From Solen grandis (lineage: Eukaryota > Mollusca > Bivalvia > Adapedonta > Solenidae), in contig CM037777.1 of assembly GCA_021229015.1 (NCBI GenBank), positions 59,223,342-59,287,341 on the forward strand: DNA of 64,000 nucleotides, in the 5' to 3' direction. The position numbers and the translations under genes are program-made. The notes below the pieces were generated by a model, which saw nothing but the letters and a program-made list of their open reading frames with translations, made no database searches and was not told the DNA's origin. This document shows positions 23,381-34,995 of the stretch, piece by piece (the first letter of the stretch is position 1; every line of letters starts with the position of its first letter).

Positions 23381-26300
23381 TAGATGATATTTTAATTTTC
23401 TCATCCACTATTGAAGAACATGTCACGAGGTTGGAGTCGGTATTTTCTAGGTTAGAACAGCATAATTTGAAGTTAAATGCATGCAAGTGAGAATTTTTCA
23501 AAACCAGTGTCAGTTACTTAGGTCATGTAGTCAGTGAAAATGGAATTGAAACTGACCCCGATAAACTAACTGCGTTAACTTCATGGCCAGAAACTCAAAA
23601 TGTAAAAGATTTAAGGTCTTTCCTAGGTTTTGCAGGATATTACCGTAGATTCATCAAAAATTATTCTAAGATTGCAAAGCCTTTAAATGATCTTTTGATT
23701 GGACACGGTACAAATAAAAAGAAAAAACCAACAAAACATTGTAAATGGCTATGGGAACCCCCTCAACAAGCTGATTTTGACACTCTAAAGCAAATGCTTT
23801 CATCCCCTCCGGTTTTAGCCTATGCTGACTTTAGGAAACTCTTTATTGTCAATATAGATGCTTCGGGTGAGGGTCTAGGTGCTGTCCTGTATCAGGTTCA
23901 AAATGGTAAAGAAAGAGTTATAGCTTATGCCAGCCGAGGTCTAAGAGATGGTGAACGAAATTATCCTGCTCATAAGTTAGAATTTCTATGTCTTAAATGG
24001 GCCATAACAGAGCAGTTTCACGATTATCTTTATGGTAACAAATTTGCAGTTAACACTGACAACAACCCATTGACATATGTATTTGGCTCAGCTAAACTTG
24101 ATGCTACAGGTCATCGTTGGCTGGCGTCCCTTGCTAACTATGACTTCACAATCACATATCGCAAGGGTAAATCCAATGGTGATGCTAATGGGTTGTCTAG
24201 AAGGCCCCAATTAATCAAATTTCTTGAAGTGGCACAAACTTTTATTCAGTCAGTAAGTGTTAATGGTTTTATTCCTTGTGCAGAAACACTTGGCACAGAG
24301 GAATGGGAGGAAGATTCTCCAGAGTCCCTTTCTAGTTCAGAGCTAGGTGATATTGACTGGTCTTTGGAACAGTCAAAGGACCCCACAATTGCCAGGTTGG
24401 TCACTTTAGTGGATACTGGTAACTTGCCAACAGGTGGTGCTCTACAGCATGAAGCTCCTGCTGTTGTTAGGTATTTGAGAGAATGGCCGAGGCTCCGACT
24501 GGAAAACAAAATTTTGTCCAACAATTAGTTTTACCTCCAAAGATTTGTTGTTTCGAAGCCTCCATAGTAACTTGGGTCATCAGAGGCGTGACAGAACTAT
24601 GTTTCTCATTCGTTCTAGGTTTTACTGGCCTGAGATGGAGTCCGATATAGAGAAAAATCTTAAATCTTGTTCTCGTTGCGTCATGCACAAAACTCCAGTT
24701 AAAACAGCAGCAAAACTTGTTAATATTGTTTCCACTCAGCCAATGGAATTAGTGTGCATATACTTTTTAACACTTGAAAGATCGAAAGGGGGTTATGAAA
24801 ATAGTTTGGTGTCAGTACCACTTTAACGCGCTATGCTCAAGCAATACCAACAAGAAACCAGTTAGGTTCCACTACTGCCAAAGTACTTTTTGAAAACTTT
24901 GTTCTACACTATGGCTTTCCAGCTCGTATTCATAGCGACCAAGGTCGTAATTTTGAAAGCAATGTTATTAAGGAACTTTCCAAAAGTCGAGGACTACCCC
25001 TTACCATCCAATGGGAAATGGTGAAACTGAGAGAATGAATCAAACTTTGATACACATGTTAGGTACATTGGAAGATACCCAGAAATCAAACTGGCGTGCT
25101 TATGTGGCACCTTTGGTTCATGCATAAAATGCTACAGTTAACAGTAGTACTGGCTATTCACTTTTTTATTTAATGTTTGGTCGTCATCCGCGCCTTGCGA
25201 TAGATGAAGTTTTAAACCTGCCTTCAGCAAATTTCTCAGGTGGTGTATCTGGGAAGAACTATGTAAGTTCTCTAAGGGATCGGTTAGATTTTGCTTATAA
25301 ATCTGCCGCAGGATCAGCCCAGAATAGAATAGAATATTGATTTAAAGACACCTCAACAGTCGAAAGACGTCATATGGTGTCTAAAAACGCTTAAAATTAC
25401 GATAAGTCTATAAACAAGTGAATCCCGCACAACAGGAGAGTAAACACGTTAAATATATCACGTATGTAAAATCAAAGCTTGTTATATATACCAACGTCTT
25501 TAATAAAAGCGATCAAGGAATCAACAGAAACAGTATTAAAAAGGTCTATCATAGATGCCACATTAAAATAATTAGTTCTAATAAGACTTAATAAAGTCGA
25601 CTAAAATATGTCTGATAGTATACGGTTCCTGGCAAGGAATACATACAGGTTGTTCTTCTCGATTTAAAAGATAGGAGTGAGTTAAACGAGTATGTCCTAT
25701 GCGACAACGATTGATAACACATTCCTCCCTACGCACGGCGCGGGAAGATGGATACCAAAAACCTAAGGATGGTTGAATAGAATTTAACTTATTAAATTGA
25801 GCGTTGTCCCAACTAGATTGCCATTTTGAAAAGATCAATTTATTTACGAAAGATTTCAATGTAAATGGAATTTTTTATATCAGCCTCGTTTAAATCGAGA
25901 TCAGCCCCGAGATCTACTGAAAGACACAAAACAGGGTATGATCAGAAGGTTAGAGAAAATTCCATACAAGTAGGTGATACAGATTTAGTCAGAAATGTAG
26001 GTTTGGTTGGAAAAAACAAATTAGCTGACAAATGGGATAAAACACCGTATATTGTCAAAGCAATTCCTTATGAGAATTCTCCAATATACCAGGTCGTTAA
26101 AGAACATGGTCAAGGCAAACCTAGAATATTGCACAGGAATATGCTTTTACCAATTACAAGTATTCCTTCTATCAGTGAGGTTGCTCATGAAAATACTAAT
26201 GAGACGCCCATGAAAATTAAGAGAAAACATGGATTCAAAAGAGTTTCTGATGTTCAAATTTTTTCAGACTCAGAAAGTGATATTTCTGATGTTTTATTAC

Positions 26301-26638
26301 CTTTATATGTTAAAAATCCATCCAGAATTCTAACTAGAGGAAACAGACAGATGCCTCTTGGCAGTACCATTCAGGGTGATTCGACTCTGGAATCTGGTCA
26401 TAATGGTGTTCAGGGTTCTGTATGTTTTACACCCATAACAGATTTAGTTGGACAGTGGCGTGATGCCTCGTCTGAGGAGCATTTACCTGGAAGTGAAACA
26501 TCCAATATTTCAAATTCATTTCACAGGGAAACTATTGATAATGGTTCATTATTGTCAAATAATGTTAGCGCTCCACCATCAAATGAAAGTACCACTGATG
26601 GAACTGCGGGGCTTACTGCAGGCGGTATTGCTCCATAG
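23381..26638 (+). pseudogene. Ty3/Gypsy pol (RT, RNase H, integrase), decayed
   Basis: The element is truncated on the left within the RT active site (LDDILIFS). It then shows the RT tail (FLGFAGYYRRFIKNYS), RNase H (DASGEGLGAVL, NTDNNPLTYV), the integrase HHCC finger (LHSNLGH..CSRC) and the integrase core with HSDQGRNFES and a GETERMNQ segment, ending in a GPY/F-like LHRNMLLP and a Ser/Gly-rich tail to TAG 26636. Lesions are TGA at 23488, a frameshift near 24,530, the first integrase Asp replaced by Tyr (VCIYFLTLE), a frameshift near 24,825, a deletion near 24,985, TAA in 'VHA-NAT' near 25,125, and a LINE inserted at 25321-25898. Gag and the 5' LTR are absent. Confidence 0.88.
25321..25898 (-). 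mobile_element. 5'-truncated I/Nimb-like LINE inserted in Gypsy integrase
   Basis: 578 bp matching the 3' end of the 12943-18451 LINE (truncated at its position ~13,536), in - orientation. It is flanked by a 9-bp target duplication GATCAGCCC at 25312-25320 and 25899-25907. Joining the flanks restores a continuous Gypsy frame across the junction. It encodes only the end of the RNase H/zinc tail (25578-25859). Confidence 0.92.
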
Positions 26639-27180
26639 AGTTGTATATCCACTCCCCAGAAATTAGGACACGCCCGGTTTAGAAAAATGCCAGATCGTTA
26701 TGGGGATTTTATCATGTATCAGCGGGCAGTATCATTACCTGATTTTGAAATTTTTGTATAGTGCGGGAGAGAATGTCGCAAAGGTCCTTTAGGATTATTG
26801 CTGTATTATTGGATCTTTTAAAAATATGTGATATGATTTTAATCCTTTTTGTATAAATTCAGTTACCTGTCTCAGTATTAGGATGCCAACTTTCTGCCTG
26901 AAAGTAGAACACAATAGCACAATTATATCTTTTACTTTATGCTATGTGGGCAAGTATCATCGAAACGCATGTAGTGATATGCATTCATTGCATAGAAATA
27001 CTGTTTAGAATTATTACATCCAAAGGAGTAATTATGTTGTGCTGTATGGTTATGTTAAAACATCATGTTATACATGTCCTGTGTATCATATATGTATTGT
27101 GATTTTATCTGTTATTCTGTAGCAATGGAACAATCTTGAAATTGTTCATAATGTGAATTGATATTATGTATTCCTTTTTT
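26639..27180 (+). other. Gypsy 3' untranslated region, left part
   Basis: Non-coding DNA between pol and the inserted repeat. GGGAGAGAATGTCGCAAAGG near 26,765 resembles the polypurine tract/LTR start at 29,245, so it may be a decoy or a remnant of a second LTR. Confidence 0.4.
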
Positions 27181-28730
27181 TAGCTCACCTGAGCACAACG
27201 TGCTCATGGTGAGCTATTGTGATCGCCTTTTGTCCGTCGTCCGTCGTCCGTGCGTGCGTGCGTCCGTCCGTCGTCAACAATTTGCTTTAAACAACATCTC
27301 CTCATGAACCGCTGAAGGGATTTTGACCAAACTTCACAGGAATCATCCTTATGATGCCCTCTATCAAAGTTGTACAAATTATTCAGATTGGTTAAAAAAG
27401 TAGGTCACAGGAGCTAAAAATAGATTTTAAAAATGCAAACTTTGAAAATCTTCTTCTGCAAAACTGCAAGGCCTAGAGCTAAGATATTTCGTATGTAGCA
27501 TCATCTAATGGTTCATTACCAAGATTGTTCAAATCATAGCCCTACGGTGATAAATGCCCCCGCACCAGGGGTCACTTGTTTTACATAGAGTTATATAGGA
27601 AAATGTTTAAAAATCTTCTTCTATGAATCCATAAGGCCTAGAGATTAGATATTTGGTATGAAGCATCATCTTATGGTTCATTACCAAGATTGTACAAATC
27701 ATGACCCTATGGTGATAAATGACCCCGCACCATGGGTCACTTGTTTTACATAGAGTTATATAGGAAAATGTTTAAAAATCTTCTTCTATGAATCCATAAG
27801 GCCTAGAGATTAGATATTTGGTATGAAGCATCATCTTATGGTTCATTACCAAGATTGTACAAATCATGACCCTATGGTGATAAATGCCCCGCACCATGGG
27901 TCACTTGTTTTACATAGAGTTATATAGGAAAATGTTTAAAAATCTTCTTCTATGAATCCATAAGGCCTAGAGTTAGATTTTGGTATGAGCATCATCTTAT
28001 GGGCCATTACCAAGATTGTACAAATCATAGCCCTACGATGATAAATGACCCCGCACCAGGGGTCACTTGTTTTACATAGAGTTATATAGGAAAATCTTTA
28101 AAAATCTTCTTCTATGAATCCATTAGGCCTAGAGCTTAGATATTTGGTATGTAGCATCATCTTATGGTTCATTACCAAGATTGTACAAATCATAGCCCTA
28201 TGGTGATAAATGACCCCGCACCAGGGGTCACTTGTTTTACATAGAGTTATATAGGAAAATCTTTAAAAATCTTCTTCTATGAATCCATAAGGCCTAGAGA
28301 TTAGATATTTGGTATGAAGCATCATCTTATGGTTTATTACCAAGATTGTACAAATCATGACCCTATGGTGATAAATGCCCCCGCACCAGGGGTCACTTGT
28401 TTAACATAGAGTTATATAGGAAAATCTTTAAAAATCTTCTTCTATGAATCCATTAGGCCTAGAGCTTAGATATTTGGTATGTAGCATCATCTAATGGTTC
28501 ATTATCAAGATTTTCAAAATGGTGGCCCTTTGGAGATAAATGACCCCGCACTAAGTTTCTCCTCTGAAACCATAAGGCCCAGTGCTTATATATTTGGTGT
28601 GTAGTATTGTCAGGGCTAAAATGTTTAAGATTGAGTTATATCAGAATTCTTGTCTGTTTAAAAACCTTGTAATCAGTTGTAGCAATGGTACTCAGGTGAG
28701 CGATCCAGGGCCATCATGGCCCTCTTGTTT
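27181..28730 (+). repeat. Hairpin-ended repeat with ~162-bp satellite-like core
   Basis: Complete copy: TAGCTCACCTGAGCACAACG at the start; GTCC/GTGC microsatellite at 27231-27275; six well-preserved ~162-bp units beginning near 27593, 27750, 27913, 28075, 28241 and 28402; and the end CAGGTGAGCGATCC..GGGCCATCATGGCCC..CTTGTTT. It is inserted in the Gypsy 3' region. Confidence 0.88.
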
Positions 28731-29250
28731 CTAAAAACAGCTATCGGATTGAAGTGGGAAGTATACCAAAATTATGTATATAAATTCACTACTTGTGTTG
28801 GTTCGAAGTTAATCGAACAATTGTGTCATATAACAGAGACTGTGCAGACTTGTTGAACATTGCCGGTGGTGTCGCACACTTTATGCTTAAAAACTTTGAC
28901 ATAACGTTTAAATATGTGCAGGTATGATGTGATTTGTGACTTTAAATGTCTCAAAATAATATAAATGTACAATTTACCTGTTTTGATCCCAAATGACACG
29001 CATGTTTTGTTGAAATCCATTCAGTTCTTCTTTGCAAACCATGCTCGTTGTGATGGGCAGAAACGGAGGATGACGGTTACCGTTAGATCTCCACGCTGTA
29101 TTATATTGATGTCAGTTGGGAAGTTCAAATCAAGTTTGTATTGTTTAAGCAGGAACTTGATAAATATGTGATTTTAATATAATATTCAACTCATTTTGTG
29201 TATGTTACTCGTTTGCAATGTCAGGAGCCATTTTGTTAAGCAGGGGAGAA

Positions 29251-29878
29251 TGTCGCAGATGGTTGTTGTGAGCGTATTTCACGGGTGAGATATGTTCACG
29301 CACTCGTTGAGAAAGTTCAGGTTACGGGTTATTACCGTAGTTTATAATGCGGAACATATCTCACACTTCACAACTGTTATCATCTCGTTTAAATTGACCA
29401 ATGGTCAATTGTGTATATGTTTTTTGTCGTGTGATTTGTTGTATGCGTGGTAAAGATCAAGTATATTGAACACTGGGTGGTTTGGGTACGGCTTTAGGGG
29501 TCTTGATTCAATTGGGACAGCATCGATTATCTGATCGATTACCTGTGGTTCATCTACCGGGGTATATGTATGTGGCTTTGCTGAATCGGGGGTAAAGATA
29601 TTTTATTATAATATTCTTCTTAATATCTTATCTTCTATATCTTTCCATCTTTTTCTGTAATAGGTGTATGTTCACTTATTTAGATAATATGATATTTGGA
29701 TTGATATTTGGATATCATAATAATAATCGTGTATGTCTATAATTTAATTTGTTTAAGAAGAGCAAAGTTGTAAATAAATGCATTTATTCTGAACTGTTTC
29801 AGACGCTCTTCCCTAGATGAATAAATATTATCCAGATTCCTTCTACTTGTCTTTTTGAACCCCCTTCTACCTGTGACA
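29251..29878 (+). repeat. Gypsy 3' LTR
   Basis: It starts TGTCGCAG immediately after a purine-rich AGGGGAGAA and ends CTGTGACA, giving near-perfect 8-bp terminal inverted repeats. It is 628 bp long, with AATAAA at about 29774 as the likely poly(A) signal. The partner 5' LTR is not in the window. Confidence 0.75.
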
Positions 29879-29968
29879 CATAATAAAGTAAGAATGTCCA
29901 GACTCACACCAGGGAGGGAATAGAAACTTACAACTAGGACTCATTCATTTGTAACATTTGGTATTATT

Positions 29969-31270
29969 TAACAAGAAGACAATTTGGTCCTAGATCGCTC
30001 ACCAGAGTACATCATTTTACTTAAAACGATTCAAAAAGTTTCTATAAGGAAACTACACGACCCCTACGGGCCTTTTTCCGACTTCACATCTTGATGCAAC
30101 TAGGTATACATGATGATCTAAAATTTAATATGTATGCGAATTCATGCTGTGACCATTCTTTCATAATTGGATGGACATGGTAAAATTGATTATTCTGCAT
30201 TGCACTTTTTTCAATGAAAATGACTTTATATCTTCCTGAAACATGACATACATGTACATTGATGTTAAGGCTGTGACTTGGTAAAATTGGTTATTCTGCC
30301 ACAGGTTTACCTCTGTGTTTACTTTTTCTGTAAAAGTAACTTCACATCATCATGAAACTTTGTACAAATGTAATTCATTATGCAAACTAAAAAATATAAG
30401 AAAATATTTGGTTCTGACCATATCCTGGCGGGACATAAGTGTATCAGACACATTTTTTTTTATCTTGTTAACTTAATACCAGGTCAAAATATGCAAACAA
30501 CAACAATATAAGGTATAAATGAACTTCTCCGTAGGCTTCAGTATATAGAGTTCTCTGTTGATTGTTTGAAGTGCCTAACTTACGTTTTGAAGTAATTTGT
30601 GCAATAATTGACTAAGTTGCCCATGGTAGAAGACTGTTATTTTTTCTAAGAAAATACGTCCAGCTGATGGTTGGCTAGTAGTTCTTATTTAGTCAGTATA
30701 GAAATTTCAAAATTTCAAAATTGTATTTTTTTATCTGGAAATTTAATCAAGGTTAAACTGAATTGTCTAATGAAGTTATGGTACTCCAACGAGCGTTTTA
30801 GGGCAATTATGGCCCTCTTGTTTATAGAGTATATAAACCAACCCCATAGGGCCAAATTTTAAGGGATCAACCGTATTTTAGCAATTATGATAAACATTTA
30901 TGAGGTGACTGTTTGTGCAAAAGGTTCTGACTTGGCTTCAGAGAATAATTTCGAAATTTTTTATAAAATTAGCATTCCCCTAGGGGTCTCATTTTTCAAA
31001 TGGATCAAATTTATTTTAGCAATTATGTTAGACATTCAAGAGGTGATCATTTGTGCCAAATGAAATTAATTTCTGACCATTGGTTTCATATTTATTTCCT
31101 TTCCGTTGCCATGGCAATCAGTTTATTTTAGCAACTTTAATGAAGGTTCACCAAAGGATCATCCCTGCCAAGTTTAATCAAATTCTGTTCAGCGGTTTCA
31201 GAGATGTTATTAAAAGCAAATTGTTGACGACGGGTAATACTAATAGTTCACCTTGAGCAGTGAGCTAAAA
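29969..31270 (-). repeat. Degraded hairpin-ended repeats, compound
   Basis: The left edge is AACAAGAAGACAATTTGG..GATCGCTCACC and the right edge CACCTTGAGCAGTGAGCTAAAA. A + oriented 3' end (GAGCG..AGGGCAATTATGGCCCT..CTTGTTT, 30791-30822) lies inside, so at least two copies are fused. Confidence 0.6.
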
Positions 31271-31274
31271 ATCA

Positions 31275-32565
31275 CTCAATATTTTGGCAGTTGTGTCAAT
31301 TGTAGGGGTCTTGTTGAAACTGCTTGACATTGATTAAGATTGCTAGCCTCAATATGTATGCAATTGTATAGTGTATTCGATTCAATTACTCTTACATTTG
31401 TCTTTGATTTTTTTCCCTATATATTGGCCTAATTTCAATTATATCCACAGATAAGCGCCTTATTAGATCCTGAATTTGAAGCTTTCAGAAAAACTGATTA
31501 CTAGTATTTTGAAACTAGTATCATCGATTCAGAATGGTACTCATCATAAATTCCAAGCACACTGTCAGGCAACAAAAATGGATAGCAGAGATGTTTTGCA
31601 TTTAGGTATTTCTGAGTCACGTAGCAAATTTAAAGATAGAGATTAAAATTTGCAATGAACTATACATTCAGAATACCGGGTAGTTTGTTACGGTATTCAC
31701 TGGAACGTTCTAAAACAATTATGTTGAAACGAATTAAAAAACTGCATTTAGTGAGACAGAACATTTATAACGTTTTGAGTTTGGAAAGGTCATATACATT
31801 CTGTTACAGTTACAATAGGCAACATTGAGGCTGCTCTTACATTATTTAAGTGTTTGTTACTTGAGAGACAAACATTCTTTGTTTTAAGGTAAAACACAAT
31901 ATTGTAACAGATATTTTTATCATTCTTTTCAATACAATTGAAAATGTGTATTGTATGAGCATATACAATTTAAATGCTTCCTTCCAAGTGTGCGGATGTG
32001 ATGCATCAATCTTCCAATGTTACATCTCGTAAGTAATGAACAATGAGTCACCGAAAGCGTAAACATATTTTCATCGATTATTCACCTACTCCTGGTGAAT
32101 ATAGATACACTGGTTCCATGATTATTTCAATTTCGAGTATGATTGTTTTGCAGTTATATCTCACCCATGAACTTAGGAGACTTGTTGTCTTTGCTTGAGT
32201 TCCTTGTTCATGCGTCCGTCTATTTGTCCATCACAAATCATAAATGCTGCATATCTTTTGAATGGGGTTGATGATTTTGAAATAACGGAAATACTAACAA
32301 TCTTCACGATGATGAAACGGTACGCAGTGAACATGTTGCTTTGTTCAAGGCAAGAATTAGAGCTAAAATCTTATGACTGTTATTTTTTGTGTTCTATCAA
32401 CATCACTTGAATTTTTTTGGATGATTTTACTATATTTTGGTGGACTCACTGCTTTTGGCAAATTGCTAGGATTATCCGTCTGTCACAAATCATGAGAGGG
32501 CACTTTCACATATGCATTGTCTCTGGAAAGTCAACATCAGGTAATGTGAATATTGTTTTAGTTCA
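31275..32565. other. AT-rich non-coding DNA
   Basis: No gene or defined repeat seen on either strand. Confidence 0.5.
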
Positions 32566-32570
32566 CATAT

Positions 32571-33786
32571 TAGCTCACCTGAGCACAACGTGCTCAAGGT
32601 GAGCTATTGTGATCGCCTTTTGTCCGGCGTCAACAATTTCCTTTAAACATCTCCTAAACCGCTGAATGGCAAACTTCACAGGAATCATCCTTATGATTTT
32701 CTCTATCAAAGTTGTTCAAATTATTTCGATTGGTTGAAAAGTAGGTCAGAGAAGCTAAAAACAGATTTTAAAAATGCTAACTTTTTTAAAATGCTAACTT
32801 TGAAAATCTTCTTCTGCACTTTTGCAAGGCCTAGACTTGAGTATTTGGTATACCGTCGCTTCGACAGTATTTCAGTCATTGCGACGTCAAGCTAATTACA
32901 GGTGGAGAAAGACCCTGAATGTACGGAGACATCCGGGTAGAACCACCGACCTACCGCCAGCCAGCTGGAAGGCTTCATCACACGAAAATCCGAATGACCC
33001 TGCCGGGATTCAAGCCAACTCGGTGAGGGGCTGAGTGAGTGTTTGCAAGACCTAGAACTTGGATATTTGGTGCGAAGCATTGTCTAGTGAACCTCTACCA
33101 AGTTTGTTCAAATCATGACCATAGGGTCAAAATTGGACCCGCCTCACGGGGTCACTTGATTTTACATAGGCATATACAGGAAAACAACTAGAAAAATCTT
33201 GTCAGAAACCACAATGCCTAGAGATAATTTTGAGTGTAACATGGCCTTATGAATATCTACCAGATTTTTTGTTGGCCCTGCCCAAGGGGTCCCTTGATCT
33301 TACATAGGCTAAAATAGAAAAATCTGGACTAATCTTCTCAGAAACCACAAGGCCTTAAGTTTAGATATTTGGTGTGTAACGTTACCTTATGGATATCTAT
33401 CAGGTTTGTTCAAATCATGGCGCTGGGGTCAAAACTGGCCCCGCCCAAGGGGTCACTTGATATTACATAGACTTATATAGGAAAATACAGAAAAATGTCA
33501 GAAACCATAAGGATTGGAGTTTAGATATTTGATGTGTTACATGACCTTATAGATATCTACAAAGTTTGTTCAAATCATGGCTCTTGGGTTAGAATTGGTC
33601 CCACACTAGGTTTCACTTGATTTTATAGCTATAAAATTTGAACCACAGGTTCAATTTTTTTGTGTGGAATTGCGATATTTTGCTTTACTTCTACATGAAT
33701 TTTGTATTCATATGACTGTGTTATAAAAGGCAATATGGGCAATATTTCTCAGGTGAGCAATTCAGGTCCATCATGGCCCTCTTGTT
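32571..33786 (+). repeat. Hairpin-ended repeat with ~165-bp core units
   Basis: Start TAGCTCACCTGAGCACAACG; end CAGGTGAGCAATTC..GGTCCATCATGGCCC..CTTGTT. The core units carry 'catggggtcacttgatttta'-type words. It is interrupted at 32849-33040 by a SINE fragment. Confidence 0.8.
32849..33040 (-). repeat. tRNA-derived SINE fragment (same family as 54074-54327)
   Basis: The reverse complement shares GGAAGCCTTCCAGC, GGTAGGTCGGTGGTT and CCACCTGTAATTAGC with the SINE at 54,100-54,280. It lacks the (AAC)n tail and the full tRNA head. Confidence 0.75.
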
Positions 33787-34089
33787 ACCTCACATGAGCA
33801 CAACGTGCTAATGGTGAGCTTTCGTGATCTCCCTGCGTCCGTCAGCACTGCTTTAAACGATATCTCTTAAACCGCTGCACAGAAATTTATTAAACTTCGC
33901 AGGGATGATCCTTTGGTGAACCTCCATAAACATTGCCAAAGTAAACTTGATCCATGTAGAACTTTGGTTGCCATGGAAACAGAAAAAAATATGAAAACTT
34001 TAAAAAAAAATCCTTTAAAACTACTGGTCAGTAGAGATGTTACCCTTTACTCAGAAGAGCGATCCAGGGCCTCTATGGTCCCCTTGTTT
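33787..34089 (+). repeat. Short hairpin-ended repeat, tandem to the previous copy
   Basis: ACCTCACATGAGCACAACGT..GGTGAGC at the start and GAGCGATCCAGGGCC..CCTTGTTTA at the end, ~300 bp with a single core unit. Confidence 0.75.
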
Positions 34090-34919
34090 AACGAAGACAA
34101 GTATCAACTATGACAACAAATTCTTATTATGCACATTATGCACTAGATTATATGATTGATAGACACTATTATTGAGGCTGGTAGATTGTATTCATTGTCA
34201 TTAACATTGAAATTACTTTTTCAGTCTGGAGTTGTAATTCGGACGTCACTTTTTCAGCCTCCTAAAAAGAAATGGTTCGATGGGGTGAAATAATGGGTCG
34301 GTCAGGTATTCAGAAAAACTCTTTTCAATGCTCGATTGGAAAAGGACAAAAGTTTTTAATGAACACGTAGTTAAAAATGACTGGGTAATATGAAAATAAA
34401 ATCGATTACTGCACACAGACATAGAGGGATTAAAATATAGAGCGCGTTCGGAAATTCCACTTTGGCCAACTCGGGATAACCCGAGTGACAACATGACAAC
34501 ACCCGGGTAAGACAAGTGTTGTTTCCCTGGTTATTATCAATTACCAAGACGCATGAGCAATATTATTCATAACATGTTACATTAAATGACTGTTTGTTTG
34601 AACAAACTAGTTAATTGACTAGTAGATTGTCCAACAAGTTGGCAAATCTGTTCATATGTTCTGCTTGTAACTTGTTTATAATTTGATAAATCAGTCTACG
34701 TTTAATGCGGCAACCAAATCTGGGCAACTGTCAATCACTGATATCATCTCCCTGATAATATAGTGCATTCTGACTCAGTTGAGGCATTCATAAATGCCTT
34801 AAAGAGAAAAACACAGTATTGGGATCTACAACGATTTTGATTCCGATTCAAACGCACCCATACTGGGAATGTTTTGTCCATCCTGCAAATAATAAATGGA
34901 ACGCCGACATCTCTGAAAC
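34090..34919. other. Non-coding flank left of the Harbinger element
   Basis: No gene seen. The frame 34246-34515 (-) has no recognisable domain. Confidence 0.45.
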
Positions 34920-34922
34920 CAG

Positions 34923-34995
34923 CCCTGCGTTCAGTTACGCGAACGTTTGCTAAAAGTTCGCGAACCTACGTGAGTTCGCGTGACTGAACGGGAGA
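34923..34995. repeat. Harbinger left TIR with subterminal fold-back
   Basis: The TIR is followed by GTTCGCGAAC and then GTTCGCGTGACTGAACG (34971-34990 area), an imperfect inverse of the TIR itself, so the end can fold into a hairpin. The right end lacks the same inverse. Confidence 0.75.

Noticed and set aside
26755..26790. A second Gypsy LTR start
   Set aside because: Only about 10 bases resemble the 29251 LTR start; the sequence after it does not align.
27593..28560. CRISPR-like direct repeat array
   Set aside because: Units are contiguous ~162-bp tandem repeats without spacers, in a eukaryotic mobile repeat.
34246..34515. 89-aa ORF left of the Harbinger element
   Set aside because: No motif, no splice context, composition like the surrounding non-coding DNA.
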